Positions 51,240 to 63,562 of a stretch of DNA of 64,000 nucleotides are shown here, in pieces. Source of the DNA: Marchantia polymorpha subsp. ruderalis (Eukaryota > Streptophyta > Marchantiopsida > Marchantiales > Marchantiaceae); the NCBI GenBank assembly GCA_037833965.1, contig AP031353.1, positions 14,076,501-14,140,500 on the forward strand. Direction: 5' to 3'. Position numbers and translations under genes: made by a program. Each line of letters begins with the position of its first letter. Within the stretch, counting starts at the first letter, position 1. Under the pieces are notes generated by a model. The model worked only from the letters and a program-made list of their open reading frames with translations. It was not told the origin of the DNA and ran no database searches.

Positions 51240-51565
51240 CGAAGAAAGCAATAAAATCTTCCGAAAGCAACTCGAACAACAAAATATAAATTAAATACAC
51301 AACATGGCTCCAAGAAATATATATAGTGAATTGGTAAAATACGCCCCATATGAGCCCGAAATTTTGTCTTTTGTACAGTTCCATCAAGCCACACAGCATA
51401 GCATAGCGGGGGATATGCAGCAGAAAGAACTAAAATCGACCGAAAGCAACTGGAACAACAAAATATAAACACACAACCTGGCTCCAAGAAGTATATATAG
51501 AGAAATGGTAAAATACGCCATAAGACGACGAAATTTCGTCTTTTGTACAGTTCCATCAAGCGTAT
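51240..51565. repeat. Diverged direct duplication, period about 179 bp
   Basis: A block with ccgaaagcaactcgaacaac at 51260 recurs as ccgaaagcaactggaacaac at 51439. Both continue through caaaatataaa, ggctccaagaa, a tatatata run, ggtaaaatacgcc, and end in gtcttttgtacagttccatc followed by aagc. The minus strand across both copies stays open for about 129 codons, rich in Phe, Tyr and Cys, but matches nothing I know. The block is probably a duplicated repeat fragment. Confidence 0.8.
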
Positions 51566-51850
51566 GATTCTAGCGAAGCAGGGGCACGACCTTCGCCGCA
51601 TACGAATACGTAAAGGCTGGGAGGCCCCCTCTAATACGCGAAGGCTTAATAAATACGGGAATCAAAGCCGACAAACGAAACGTGGAGGCGAGCATATATT
51701 GTGCGCGATGTTCTTGACATTCATCATTCGGGCTCGAACATAATGCGCGCCCGCGTACACGTTGTCACATGCTCAGGCGCGGCTGCACTGTTGAGTTCGA
51801 AGAGGCCCGGGCGCCCGGACGACGTCGCTCCTTCCTTCTGATCCGAGCCA

Positions 51851-52000
51851 TCGATCGATCGATCGAGTCTGCTGCCCTCGCTCCTCGCTCGTGACCCGCA
51901 GCGCTCCGTGCCATTTGGATCCCGAGACCTTCTCCTTTCTCGCTTTCTCTTTCTCCCTCTCTCTCCCATTCTCTCTCTCGCTGTCTTACTCTCTCTCTCG
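51851..52000. repeat. (TCGA)n and CT-rich low-complexity tract near the FAD6 5' end
   Basis: A run of TCGA units at 51851-51866 is followed by a pyrimidine-rich tract of CTCTC and TTTCTC units at about 51925-52000. CT-rich tracts are common in the core promoter or 5' UTR of plant genes. This one lies about 1.3 kb before the FAD6 start codon. Confidence 0.65.
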
Positions 52001-53309
52001 GGGAGGTGGGTCTACATCTTTCTCGCACTCATCAGAGCTCAGATTTCAAGCACCTGCCACCTCCGGCCGGGCTGGGGAGGGAGGGAGGGAGAGATTTCAT
52101 AGTTCCGAATCGGCCAGCCTAGTTTTTCCCCGCGAGTGGAAAGGTTCGTCGTCGTCTTTTGGATGCGCATGCGCGAGAAATTTTAACTCTCCCGAGTGCT
52201 TGCGCGGCTGTCTTTGTGTTCCACTTCAGCGGGAGATTGAATGTCTTGTAGTTTTGGGTCGATACGTGATGTCACCTGGAGATCCCGTTAGATGCTTACA
52301 TTCCTTCTCTTCTATTTCCATCGGTGATAGATCTTCCGCATGATACTAATCTTTCCTTGTTTCTTGTCACGAGCCTGACGTGCGCAAGCGCATGCATATA
52401 TTCGTATTCCCACATTCGTGTTAGAGAAACTGCTTGGAGTTCGAGATCCGGTCGACTAGATCTAGAATTTCAGGCGATGACGGTCTTCATGAATTCGTGA
52501 GCTAGGATATGCATCATCTCTCAGGTTTTTGCTTGTGTGGGTCCTTGCTGCTCGCGTCGAGAAGCACGTAGCTCTTGAAATTGGAACGTTGTGGGCTGGC
52601 GAGTTATGCACCTATCGTATTGCTACTTGTTCTACATTTGGACTTCCTGTACATTTTCAAATGCGGAGCAGAGTGAACGGCGATGACAGCAGTCATTGTT
52701 TAGGTGACACCGGAGCATTCTAGAGGCGGTGTATTTGAGATGCAAGCGAGATTTTGCGCGTCCTTATTTTCTCCGTGTCTTACCATCCTGTCTCAGGTCA
52801 AGGTGGAATTGCTCACCACTTCCGATTGTCGGTCGATCGTCGCAGTTAGGCTGGACACCTCAGACTTTCATCCGAACTGAAGGCATGGCTACAAGCTGGA
52901 AAACATATTCAGGCACCGCCTGTTTCAGCCAGGTCCATAATAAAGGCTACACTCCAGGCCTCAGTTTGATTGAAAAAATCATTCCACGGAGAGGAAATTT
53001 CCGCTTCTCCGTGTAGAGCGAAATAATTGCTTCGATTTGGTTTCCTCGGTTTTCTTCTCTATATCAGCTTTTTTATCTGGATATGAGAAGAGAAGTCCTC
53101 ACAATGTCTCAGTTTGGAGTCGCGACTGTAGACCTCGCGCTTTGGAGTGTGTTTGTTGTAAATCAAAGTTCTAGTATGGATCTTCTTGGTTGATCTGTAA
53201 CAGACAAATGCCTGCAAATTCTGCAGCTTATGAAAGTGCTGATGTATTTGTCCTAAATAAGTCCTATTGTCACCTGAACTTGACTTTCAATTTTAGAATC
53301 ACAGTGTGC
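52001..53309 (+). other. Probable FAD6 5' UTR region with leader intron
   Basis: No separate gene is supported. The FAD6 coding start at 53310 sits 5 bases after a good acceptor (ttagaatcacag). This implies a 5' UTR intron, with an upstream untranslated exon somewhere between the CT-rich tract and about 53.0 kb. A short frame at 52885-53016 (starting MATSWKTYSG) looks weakly transit-like but ends in a stop and could be an upstream reading frame. Confidence 0.4.
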
Positions 53310-56300
53310 ATGTCGACCAAACTTGTCTCATCAAGCTTAATTGCCACGATCGTGCAGGATTTGAAAGCTCAGCACGTAAGGAAAGCCACGGCTACCAGGA
53401 TGTACTGCACTGCCATAAGATCTTCGCCATCGTTGACGTTTCGCCATTCCTTCTCAGTTTTAAATGCCGGGCCACGCAAACTGTCCCTGAGAATTCCAAG
53501 AAGAGTGAGTTGGTTAACTTATATCTCATTCTGTGTGCGCTATTTATGAGTTGATATTTCACAACAAGCGGCATGTAATTTTGACTGGTTAAATATCCTC
53601 CACGACCTCAGTGCGTAGTGATCTTCTGTTTATATCATCTTGATGACTCTCCCAATTCGTGATTCAGAGCAACCTTCGAAAATTGGCAAATGACCTCATA
53701 GTAAGAGCTGTTTCTGCACAGCCAAATGCGACATTTCAGACGCTTCCCGGTTTTACTCAACTCGCAGACACCGTAAGTTTCCGCCTTACTCTGAATCTAC
53801 TCATGACATCGCAAGGAAATTTCCTTCGCAATTTCGTTGATTTCGAAGCTCTCCTTTCTTAACTGCGAAAGTTATGTACATATGGAACCTGCCCACCTTA
53901 TTGTCCATTATTCGTAACAATCAACTGATAAGTATCACCAGATTCCAATTTGGCAAGTTGTAATAGAAATCTTGTCATCCGAGGCTAAAGAACTTTTTCT
54001 TTACCTCCCAAATTGTGAACGAATACCATTTTTTCATACGAAATTATCATGAAATATATCTTTCATTGCTGACGGGTTGTTTACTTGTGGTTATAGGCTA
54101 TACCGGAAACATTGACATTGCCGGAGATTGTGAAGACTTTACCTCCAGAGGTAAGCGTTCCACATATGCGTTCAATTGTGTAAGAAAATTCAAATTTGTA
54201 GATTTTAAGGCTGGATGCCCAGTAAAACATCCTCGCCGCTCGATGTGTGATATAGTTTGAGTAATTGCATTAGTGTCACTTTTCACATCAAGAAATTACT
54301 GCTCATTCCGGAATGTTCTAGCAAATTAGAAGTGCTTTCTCATGTGTTCTTTAGAGAAATTTTCATGATAAGATTTCAAATGTGTTCGTGATTATAGTTG
54401 CTAGACTTGGGTGAAACATGAAGGGCACCACCAACACGTTTTCGCGTACTTTCTGTTGCGCTTCACTGTTCCATTGTTTTCCCGGTACAGAACTTCTCAT
54501 CCGATGTCCATGCCTTTGACTGCAGGTGTTCGAAATAGATGATTTGAAAGCGTGGAAGACTGTAGTCATAACTGTGACAGCAGTGGCCGCGGGATACGCC
54601 GCTTTGGCAGTGTCACCTTGGTACCTGTACCCAATTGTCTATGCCTATTTGGGAACAGCTGTCACCGGAATGTTTGTAGTTGCTCACGACTGTGGTCATT
54701 CTTCATTTTCGAACAACAAGACGGTGAACGATGTTGTCGGAACCATTATGATGATGCCGCTCATCTACCCCTTCGAGCCATGGAGAATCAAGCACAACAC
54801 CCATCACGCACACACGAACAAGTGAGTACCGACACGAGGCTTGCACTATTCTCCCTCGTTTCAAAATTAATGTTCGCACTGTTCAAGTAGAACTGACGCT
54901 ATATCAGTTGAATGTTTTCCAGTCCTGCACATAAATGTACAGAGGTGATGAGCGCATTATAGAATGTAAATTGTATTTTATGCTCTGCCACAAGAGGGGT
55001 ACAATCGAACCGAACTAAATAATTGGACACTGATCTACAGATTGATCATGGACACAGCGTGGCAACCGTTTCGTCCACATCAATATGACAGGTCGCCACC
55101 ATCCGCCAAGGCTCTGATGGAGGCCATGATGGGCCCATTCTGGTGGGCTGCTTCTGTGGGCCACTGGCTGTTGTGGCATTTTGATCTGAACAAATTCCGT
55201 CCCCAAGAGAGAGCTAAGGTGAAGGTACGTGTGTGGTATCGCACTGGGACGACTCAAGATACAGAAGCTCCAGAATCTCCTCGTGATTGCATCTAATCAA
55301 TAAAGCAGTGAGCGGAGAAGACGAAGTTATTGAATTGAGTTTCATAACGCATTATTGAAGATAGATTTTTTGGATCATGTGGAAGGTATTCGAGTGATAT
55401 AATTTTAGCTTCCGCTCCTGTTTCAGGTGAGTTTGATTGCTGTTGGAGCTTTCGTGGTTGGTGTGCTGGTACCACTTCTTGTGACTCAAGGCCCTGTTGG
55501 CTTTGTGAAATGGTGGCTACTTCCTTGGTTGGGATTTCATTTCTGGATGAGCACTTTCACAATGGTCCATCACACCGCCCCTCATATTCCGTTCAAAGGA
55601 GGTCGCGAATGGAATGCAGCTGAGGCGCAGCTTACCGGAACAGTTCACTGTGAATATCCAGCTTGGTACGTATTTATAAAGATGCACAGCTAATATATTT
55701 GATGCATGTCATAACTTACCGGCAGATCTCATAGATTCAACTAAGCTCCTCTGTTCCGATCCATACGGGGTAATGTAATGCCTGGAGTTCGTCAGTCAAG
55801 CACTTGTTATGAGCCTCATCGCGCTCATTCCCCACCTTCGCTTTCCTACTTTCTTATCTATCTTCCCTTTTCATCTTTCTTTTTCGTCAACAAGAAAGAT
55901 CAAAGACTTTGTTCCAATTTTGAGGTTATTCCATGTTCGTTTCTGTAATGTTCTGGGTAGGTAGAATAATCTCCGAGTTTTTGCATGAGAATCTATGAGC
56001 TTTTGCTTTCGGCACTTCTCCCCATGATAGGTCTCTCAATTGGTCACGTAACTCTTCTGAGTTGTCATGGATCACGTAATGACTCTCTGTCCGTTACTCC
56101 GATTTTGCAGGGTGGAGTTTCTGTGTCACGATATCAGTGTGCACATTCCACATCATATTTCCTCGCGGATTCCTAGTTACAATCTGCGAAAGGCTTATGA
56201 TTCGATCCGAGAGAACTACGATAAGCACTTGAACAAAGCAGTTTTCGGTCCCGATCTTATTTCCACGATTATCTTCAACTGTCAGTTATTTGATGCGAAA

Positions 56301-56375
56301 GACAAGAAGTGGCTGAAGTTCGACAAGAGGTCACGCGAGAAGTCTACCTCAGAATCCGAAAATTCCACAAACTAG
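53310..56375 (+). CDS. FAD6: Plastid omega-6 fatty acid desaturase FAD6
   Basis: This is a chloroplast envelope membrane desaturase that makes 16:2/18:2 from 16:1/18:1 on glycerolipids, using ferredoxin. Exons 53310-53504, 53668-53772, 54097-54150, 54526-54821, 55041-55224, 55427-55665 and 56111-56375 join in phase to 445 aa, close to Arabidopsis FAD6 (448). The Ser/Arg/Thr-rich start is a plastid transit peptide, followed by LPEIVKTLPPEVFEIDDLKA. The di-iron histidine boxes are HDCGH, HNTHH (in PWRIKHNTHHAHTN) and HIPHH (in ISVHIPHHISSRIPSYNLR). FHFWMSTFTMVHHTAPHIPF and TGTVHCEYPAW are also strongly conserved. As I recall, Arabidopsis has HDCAH and HDRHH in the first two boxes, so this copy differs at non-histidine positions only. 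Every iron-ligand histidine is kept, so it should be active. Confidence 0.95.
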
Positions 56376-58323
56376 TCCACAGAACGACCAACCCACCCAA
56401 TTCACTGTTCGCGGCTAGATGAGTAGCGTCATTGAAACCTCGAGTTCATGAGTTTTTCCTCAGGACGGACAAGAACGAGGTCACATGGCTTGAAACCATA
56501 TTTCTAATGTGTACATTTCAAACATGACCATCAACTGATGCTTGATGGAATTCGGATCTTATGACATGTCGACTACTGAAACACATGCGCTTTTGTTTCG
56601 CATTTCGTGTATTTGCCAAAAAACTACATACTCGGCAAGCTGAAACCTTTTTAAGAAATCTCACCGGCCGCTGGTGTACATGGTGAACCAATTCGGCCAA
56701 AATAGGCCGTCGACTCAACAAGACTGAAGCTTTACTCGATCGAAAGCAGTTGTGTGACAGAGATGGACTTCTGTTTGCTTTTGCAGAGTTCCCGCCTCGT
56801 CAAGTTGGGACCGTCATCAATGTACTTCCGACAGTAGATGTGTACGGAACGTACTGTGTATGACAAGGCGAGCTTCACAGAGGCACGTGTTTAAAAATTC
56901 AGGTGCACATCTGATTGCAGTACGTCCTCGGGCAGAACATCACCTCAAATTCAACTCGACGGGTCGAAAGAAGGCCAACTACTGTGCCTGCCACCGCCAA
57001 ATATCTTCCGTCTCATTTTCTTGGCCCGCTGCTTTTCCCACCATGTCTGGTTTATTACTCTCTCGTGAATGCCAACGAGGCGTTGCTCGACATGAGAAAC
57101 ACTTTTGCCATTAAAACCCAAGAAATCGAACGCTTCCGAAGAGATTCCTCTGCCCCGTTCTCCCAGTGGTTAAAAACTCTGCGCTCGCCAGTGGAAACCA
57201 GATTCCTCAGGACTGCGCCATGCGAATTGGCTCCACGATGAGTTCCGTAAAGCTCATCTAGCCATCGACTTTTGACATCAGCCGCAGCAAGGAAGGTCTC
57301 GATGCAACCTCAGGCACTCTTCAAGGATCGGCGCATCTTAGAACCGACCGACGTCCGGCACCCGTCACAAGTTCGCAGGCCCCATTCGGAATGAGGTGGG
57401 TGGAGTCCGGAATCCGACATGCGAAAAGCATCGTTTCCCACAACTGTTCCCTCACGCTCGTCAGTCACTGCCGTTCTGGAATCTTGTCATGGAATATTCT
57501 TCCCGCTATCAAGGAAAGCCCGTCTTTGGACAGTTGTGCCTTTTGAATGCATTGCAGGCTGCCTGTTGCTCGGAGGGGGTTCGAATCGCAATGGCCGGCA
57601 GATGATCTTCTGGTCCGAGGGGGGAGACCGTGCGCCTTTCGTGCTGACCGGGCGGTTCTCGTGCTCGTTTAACACACGGACGCTTCTGATCATACAGTGT
57701 CCAAGTTCGTATTTTTTTAAATTTTGTGGGGAAAACAATTTAATGTGAATTTAATATTTGCTGTAATTTTCGGACACTTTTCGGAAATTAAGAAATAATG
57801 TGAAGGTCGATATGGCGCCGATGAACGTTGTCGGACTCACGAGGAAGGATGACTAGAGCATGGCTCGAACGAGCCACAGTTTGCCGGCAGCACGATTCTC
57901 TCGAGAGACTTTGGGACTCGTGACCCCAAGTCGTCGGGATTGCCAAAAGACCATTGCTCTTCTTCTCCTTCCATTCCTCGCCTCCGCCTTTGTGTCCCCG
58001 TGGAGAGCGGGTCATCTCAATGCGGTCGGAAAAGCCGACACCGGAATTGGGGATTCTTGGGAGGAGGAGCTGGAGCTGAATTTCATCTCGGATCGATCGT
58101 TGCAGTGGAGTGAGACGAGAGTCCATCTCTCCGGGGGTTTGGGATTCTTCACGGAGAGGGGCGTCTTGAATTGTTCATCAAGGCTGGGTGCAAGGAAGCA
58201 TGGGTAGCTGTAGGACGGGAAGAAGGAGGAGGAGGAGGAGGTCGCCATGAAGGAGCAACATTGTTGGCCGCGCTCCCGTAGGAGAAGGTAGGGATTGATT
58301 GTGGAAATCCGATCGATTGCAGA
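56376..58323. other. Intergenic region between FAD6 and DUF218 genes
   Basis: It contains the FAD6 3' UTR and the promoter and leader of the downstream gene; the last 500 bp are GC-richer. Several open frames of 60-115 codons exist on both strands but overlap one another and show no family motif. Confidence 0.45.
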
Positions 58324-59837
58324 ATGCCCATATACGCCCACTTCGACAGCGATTCGGAGTCGGGGGCGGGGTTGGATTTGGAACTCGGAGTGCAGAGGAG
58401 GCCGAGGAGAAGAAAATCATTCTCGTTTAGCAGCTGGGCGCGAAAGATGTTTCAGTCCGTGTCTCGCCAGCTCCAAATGCACTACAAGCTGCGACCTTTC
58501 TTCATACTCTGTTTATCATTGGCGTTCGTCTGTGGGTTGTTGTTTCTCGTCGTATTCTATGACAACTTCGACGGGTATCATTTCTCCAGAGATTACGAGT
58601 TAGAGCCTCGGAACGACGGTACTCTTGCCTTTAGAAATCTTCGCAATCTGGTCATGGTAGCCGGGCATGCCGTGTACACCAGTTCCAGTTGTTCGAAAGC
58701 AGAGGGCGAGGATTCTTGGTTCCTCGAATCTTACCAAAAGCATCCTGGCCAGGCTTCCACTTTTGTCGAGCACATCAAAACCGGTGTGGAGGTTGCTGCC
58801 CAGGATGAGCATTCTCTGCTCTTGTTTAGTGGGGGAGAAACACGCAAGGAGGCCGGCCCTAGAAGCGAAGCCCAGAGTTACTGGCTTGTTGCCGAGAGCA
58901 AGGATTGGTTTGGTATGTTCCTCAATATCATTGTGCCACCTAAAAATTGTATGCCAGCACACATTTTCTGGTCGATGTATTTTCACCTTTCAGTTCTAAT
59001 TTGTCACTGGAAAGCTGGAATCGCAATTCTTGTGGTAAATTGAGGTGGCCTGACACCCTACTTACTTGTCACAACATTTTTTCCCCCCTTGAATATTTAC
59101 CCACTGTTTTCTAGGGAATTCATGAGGTCCGATCAGTGACAAACATTGTGCTTTTGTGTATCGACATTTAAATCCATCTACTTGATCCGTGATAGGTAAG
59201 AGAGAAGATGTCCGTGACAGATCCTTGACAGAGGAGCACGCCAGAGACAGCTTTGAAAATCTGCTGTTTAGTGTCTGCAGATTCAGGGAGATCACTGGCA
59301 CATATCCAATCAATATCACGGTATGTTGAAGTCCTTTGCAGACCATATGTTTTTGAATGTCTCATCATCTTGCACCTTGTTTACTGCAAACGAAACTGAC
59401 ATGTTGACTCAGAAGAGCAGCCGTCACATTATACCTGACTTAGGAATTCAGTTAAACTGTTGTATCTATGTGAATGATTACTCAGAACGCTTACCTGGAA
59501 CGGGTTTGAATTGCAGGTGGTTAGTTATGATTTCAAAGAATACAGATTTGCCAACCTTCATAGATCTGCTCTACAGTTTCCTGCTTCGCGTTTCTTTTTC
59601 AAGGGAACACCGTCTGCTCCTTCTTCTATTCTTGCAGCGCAGCAAGGTGAGTTGCGAGTGCAGGGAAACTTCGAGAGAGATCCATATGGATGTGAGGGGT
59701 CTTTACGCATGAAGCGCTTGACTCGAGACCCTTTCCTACGGACTGTCCCATATCCTGCTGGTTGCCCAGAGTTGAAAGGTTTGTTTTCCTATTGTGGAAC
59801 CCAACCCTACTCCCGAAGATTGCCTTGGCATAATTAG
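58324..59837 (+). CDS. DUF218 (ElyC/SanA/YdcF-like) membrane protein
   Basis: Exons 58324-58912, 59196-59320 and 59517-59837 join in phase to 344 aa. A short basic, Ser/Arg-rich N-terminus precedes one signal-anchor helix (FFILCLSLAFVCGLLFLVVF). The DUF218 domain follows with NLVMVAGHAVYTSSSC, EDSWFLESYQKHPGQAS, LLLFSGGETRKEAGPRSEAQ and SLTEEHARDSFENLLFSVC. VVSYDFKEYRFANLHRSAL and ERDPYGCEGSLRMKRLTRDP come next, and the protein ends YCGTQPYSRRLPWHN. It belongs to a eukaryotic family annotated in plants as similar to fission yeast C57A10.07. Its biochemical function is unknown to me. The anchor and domain orientation suggest a lumenal (Golgi or ER) domain. The start was chosen as the first ATG before the basic segment. 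Confidence 0.9.
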
Positions 59838-60078
59838 CTACAGTTAGTTCTGTATCCTCACACTCTGACTACCATGAACAGAGAATTAGATCATTTTTAT
59901 CATGTGCAGATATAAGCACAAGCTCCATGTTTAGGAAATAGACTGGGATATACTCTGTAGTGATCGATCAACCCCAGAATCTCACCATTCTTTCCGGATG
60001 AAGTCTTGCATAATTGTCACATCGATCGCCAGCTTAGCCAAGCCAAGCTGATAAGGCATGCTTGTAGCACAGTGTAGC

Positions 60079-60122
60079 TCTTGCTCAACTTGCAATGAGC
60101 CTCCACTGCAAGTTGAGCAAGA
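60079..60122. repeat. Perfect 16-bp inverted repeat, 12-nt loop
   Basis: tcttgctcaacttgca (60079-60094) and tgcaagttgagcaaga (60107-60122) are exact reverse complements around a 12-nt spacer. It lies about 240 bp downstream of the DUF218 stop codon, so it may sit in that gene's 3' UTR or just beyond. Confidence 0.8.
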
Positions 60123-62381
60123 TTGATGTAAGACATTTTTATGAGGAGTGAGAAATCCTCGACTAGTTTCTCGAAGCTTCATATGTTCTCTCGTAGGAGC
60201 GCACCGGCAGTTGGTGAAAGCTGGTCGCAACTAACACTGGAGGATGTTAGTATTTGCTTCCTATGCATATGCACTTTCTTCTGCTGGCAAATTGAAGACA
60301 AGTAAGAATGACCAACAGGAAAAGTCTGATATACCTTGTGGGATGCGGATTTGAAAATTTTGCCGGATCGCTCTACATTTGTTGCATGTGGAAGTTGAGA
60401 TTGCATCGATGATGCAACTTTAAATTTTAGGAAAAATATATCATTCATCCGTTCCTTGTCAATCCTTCTTGGTGTGATTTCAGTTTCTTAGACCACCATG
60501 TCCGGCAGCTGATTGTCATACTACAGATAAACGAACAGGATTCTACAACTGTTATGTCAACTCCCATCCCGTAATGTTTAAAGTCAGTGGATGGGAATCA
60601 AACTTAAAAAATCCATCTTACTTGAGGCACTTATGTGAGCGCACTAAACGCACCAGGAGGGATCTTATCAACGTTATTGAGACATCTGCAGATTTAAGAT
60701 GCCCGAATCCTGAGAATTTCATGGGTTGATGTGCCATATTACGAAGCTGCCACAATAATCCTTGGTTTTGTTTTCTCGAAAGGCCATTTTCAACTGAAGT
60801 CATATGTCCACAGTACCAAATACCCAAGTCCGAAATACCGTTGTCCTATTATTGTCCTGTGGTATCTTTTACGCTGCAGAATACATTCATTCCAATTTCC
60901 TAAACCCTGACAAATTCAAGCCATCGATTCCTCTTATTCGGGTGGAGCAAAGACCCTGAAATATTACGAAAATTTAATGAAATCGGTTGTCTTCCCCAAT
61001 TTCCAATTTTTGGGAAGACGTCATGGCTGGCTTTCGGAAGTGGCAATGTAAGGGTGCGTTATCCCAAGCCCATTTTCACGGAGTTGTTCAGTCTAGAAAT
61101 GAACACTTTCATTTTCATTTTTCAGAAGAAACCCTTAAACTGAAGGGACGAGGGCACAGAAATGAAGAACTTTTTCCAAACTTTGCCTAGATGTCCATCG
61201 ATTTGGTAGTCATTGAGAAAAGCCCTGGAGAGTACTTGTGTGCAGAAGAAGCCAAGGTAAAACAACCAGTCGGAAAAAAATGAACAGTAGGCGGTTTTTT
61301 CAAGGATATGGGGTTGGCAATTATTTTTCTGCTTCAAGCCAACTGTAATATGAACTGAGTAATAGTGCATAGAAATAAAAGTAATGAAATCATTGCGTAG
61401 AATTGTTATAAAAGCATACTAGAACGTTTATGGGATTATATGTATCGTGTTGGAGCAGTATTTGTTATTTCTTGGGAGTTTGTCATGGATTCAAATGAAG
61501 TATTGTAATTTACGTAAACTAACAATGACTTGACTCTGAGTAACTTTCACTATTGCCATTAACAATGCAAAGATTTGCTACTTGGAATGTTAGTGAGAAA
61601 TTTCAGTTATCCTCTTTCAGATCAATGGTATTTAGGAAATTAAATTATGTCATCCATATTTCGGAATAACAACATTCATCTTACAACTTAAATCTTTGAA
61701 AATCCTGAGTTATAAATGTTTACAAGATCTTACACGGAGCAAAGATCACTATAGTTGAATGGAAATCAAATTTTTTTCCTAAGATATTTAAGCTTTTTCT
61801 ACTCAACGACACATGCTTTATCATGTATCGAATAACTTAATGCACGACAATGTATCCTGACAGTTTTTTTTGTAATGAAAATCAACCAAATCATTTGGAA
61901 AAGTATCTTAAAGAACTATTTGGCAATTTCCATATTCTATCAAGTATCCTCACCATATCTTCACTCCTCATAAACCTTTGCATTCCATGAAACCAAACCT
62001 GGAGCATGGGCCAGGCCCAGGAGCATCACAAGGGCAAAAGCGTGATGAACACGATACTAAGAAAAAGTCTTGGTGAAGATATGACACTGTCAGTGTACAC
62101 TTTAGGAAAAGGTAGTGTATGATGAAAATGTTAGAGAAGATTAAAGAAAAAAAATTAGCGTAGTATTTTATTATTTAAAAATTAATGAATTAATGCAAAA
62201 ACTCGGTATTTAGGCTTCCAAATTTCTTGATAAAAAAGATGTCAGAGAGGTGTACTTTTCGCTTTGTGCTGAGAGGACCTCGCATAGGAGGAATGTGCAG
62301 CCAAGCACAATCGACCAAGATCACCAGAGCGCTGCGAAGCCGGGAATTGGCGAGTTGCAACTGGAGTCCAGATCCAACAGC

Positions 62382-62399
62382 CCTCTCTCTCTCTCTCTG
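62382..62399. repeat. (CT)n microsatellite in the TPR gene leader
   Basis: About nine CT units lie 285 bp before the start codon, a typical position for plant pyrimidine-rich leader or core promoter tracts. Confidence 0.8.
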
Positions 62400-62683
62400 T
62401 CTTCCATGTCACTACTCCCCCATTTACGATTCCGGGGAATGTAAGCAGCAGGCTAATTAGGGTTGGCGACAGAGTCTGACCGACACCGACATCGACATCG
62501 CGATGTTTTGATCGGTGGAGCCAAGTCAGAGACGCAGCAGTGCCTAGATCCGTGGGCAGTTTGGAACATTGCCAGTGGTGTGTGCGAAGAATTCGTTGAT
62601 CGGCGTGAGAGACGGGGTTTGGAGAGGAAGGACGACGAATTGGATAGAAGAGCTTGGGAATTGGGCTTCAGCGAGGGGAAGAC

Positions 62684-63562
62684 ATGGTCGCGGAAACGAA
62701 GACCGCGAAAATGCAGATGGTGTGGAAGCAACCGAAGAAACGGACGCGTCCGCTGGTCTTGAACCCTCTTCAATTTCAAGCTGCGGTTGAGAACGATGCG
62801 CGTTCCGAGAGGGGCGGTGGAGCTTCCGGTGGAAGGGTATCGGCAGAGTTTGGTGAATTGAGTGTGATGGATGCTGTGGAGAAAGAGGAGCATGCGAACA
62901 GTAAGTTGTCTGAGCAATTGTTGGGTGAAGGAAATGCCTTGGCAGAGGAAGGTAAATTCGGAGAGGCCTTGGGGAAGTGGGAAACAGCCATATTTCTCAC
63001 TCCGCAGAAAGCTCTGCTTCACGAGCAGAAGGCACAAGTTCTGCTGGAAATTGGCAAAACTTGGAGCGCGGTTCAAGCTGCAACGAGCGCTACACAGTTG
63101 CAGCCCACTTGGATCGACGCGTGGGTGACTCTTGCTCGAGCTCAGCTCAATTATGGAGAGCCTTATCTTGCTGTCGAGAGTGCACGCACTGCCCTGAAGC
63201 TCGATCCTTCTCACAAGGATGCCAATACCGAACTTGAAAGAGCACAGTTTCTTGCTGTCAGACAACGCCAGGCTGCAAGAGAGTCGGCTGCCTTGAATGT
63301 GGATGCAGAAGCCATTTTACCTGACGGGCAAAATAGATTGCCTTCTTGTCGACGAGCAAAGGTCTACGACTCTCAAGATATAGGTTTTGGTGAAGAGCAT
63401 CATCAGGTTGCACACAAAGAGGCCAAAATTGAGAAAGAGGATACAAATGAAGAGAAACTATTTGATAAGTACGATGATGATGATTATGATTGGGTAGACG
63501 AAGTTCGGAAGCCACCGGAGCTCACTGATGAGAATTTGCTTTCTGATTTTTCAGACATTTAA
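62684..63562 (+). CDS. TTC33-like tetratricopeptide repeat protein
   Basis: This is a single open exon of 292 aa. The start is the ATG giving MVAETKTAKMQM. A basic N-terminus is followed by about three TPR units. The first covers roughly ANSKLSEQLLGEGNALAEEG with GKFGEALGKWETAIFL. The others are ALLHEQKAQVLLEIGKTW and IDAWVTLARAQLNYGEP, the latter followed by AVESARTALKLDPSHKDA. The C-terminus is acidic (KYDDDDYDWVDEV) and the protein ends LLSDFSDI. TPR spacing and the AEEGKFGEALGKWE pattern resemble animal TTC33 (about 260 aa) and its plant relatives. TPRs are protein-binding scaffolds; no partner is predictable from sequence. The frame is uninterrupted, so the gene appears intact. Confidence 0.87.
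   Translation: MVAETKTAKMQMVWKQPKKRTRPLVLNPLQFQAAVENDARSERGGGASGGRVSAEFGELSVMDAVEKEEHANSKLSEQLLGEGNALAEEGKFGEALGKWETAIFLTPQKALLHEQKAQVLLEIGKTWSAVQAATSATQLQPTWIDAWVTLARAQLNYGEPYLAVESARTALKLDPSHKDANTELERAQFLAVRQRQAARESAALNVDAEAILPDGQNRLPSCRRAKVYDSQDIGFGEEHHQVAHKEAKIEKEDTNEEKLFDKYDDDDYDWVDEVRKPPELTDENLLSDFSDI

Larger units (their letters stand above)
59838..62683. other. Intergenic AT-rich region
   Basis: No gene is supported. It includes the DUF218 3' UTR, a perfect inverted repeat at 60079-60122 and long AT-rich stretches at 61.3-62.2 kb. The last 300 bp, with a CT microsatellite, should hold the promoter and leader of the TPR gene. Confidence 0.45.

Noticed and set aside
51212-51601. Possible membrane-protein gene on the minus strand
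   Set aside because: It spans two copies of a diverged direct repeat and has no homologue that I recognise.
52885-53016. Short frame MATSWKTYSG... as the first FAD6 coding exon
   Set aside because: It ends in a stop with no good donor before it, whereas the ATG at 53310 gives a normal transit peptide and a 445-aa protein of the expected length.
58012-58420. Pro/Ser-rich minus-strand frames upstream of the DUF218 gene
   Set aside because: They arise from GGA/GAG-rich leader sequence read on the opposite strand and resemble no protein family.
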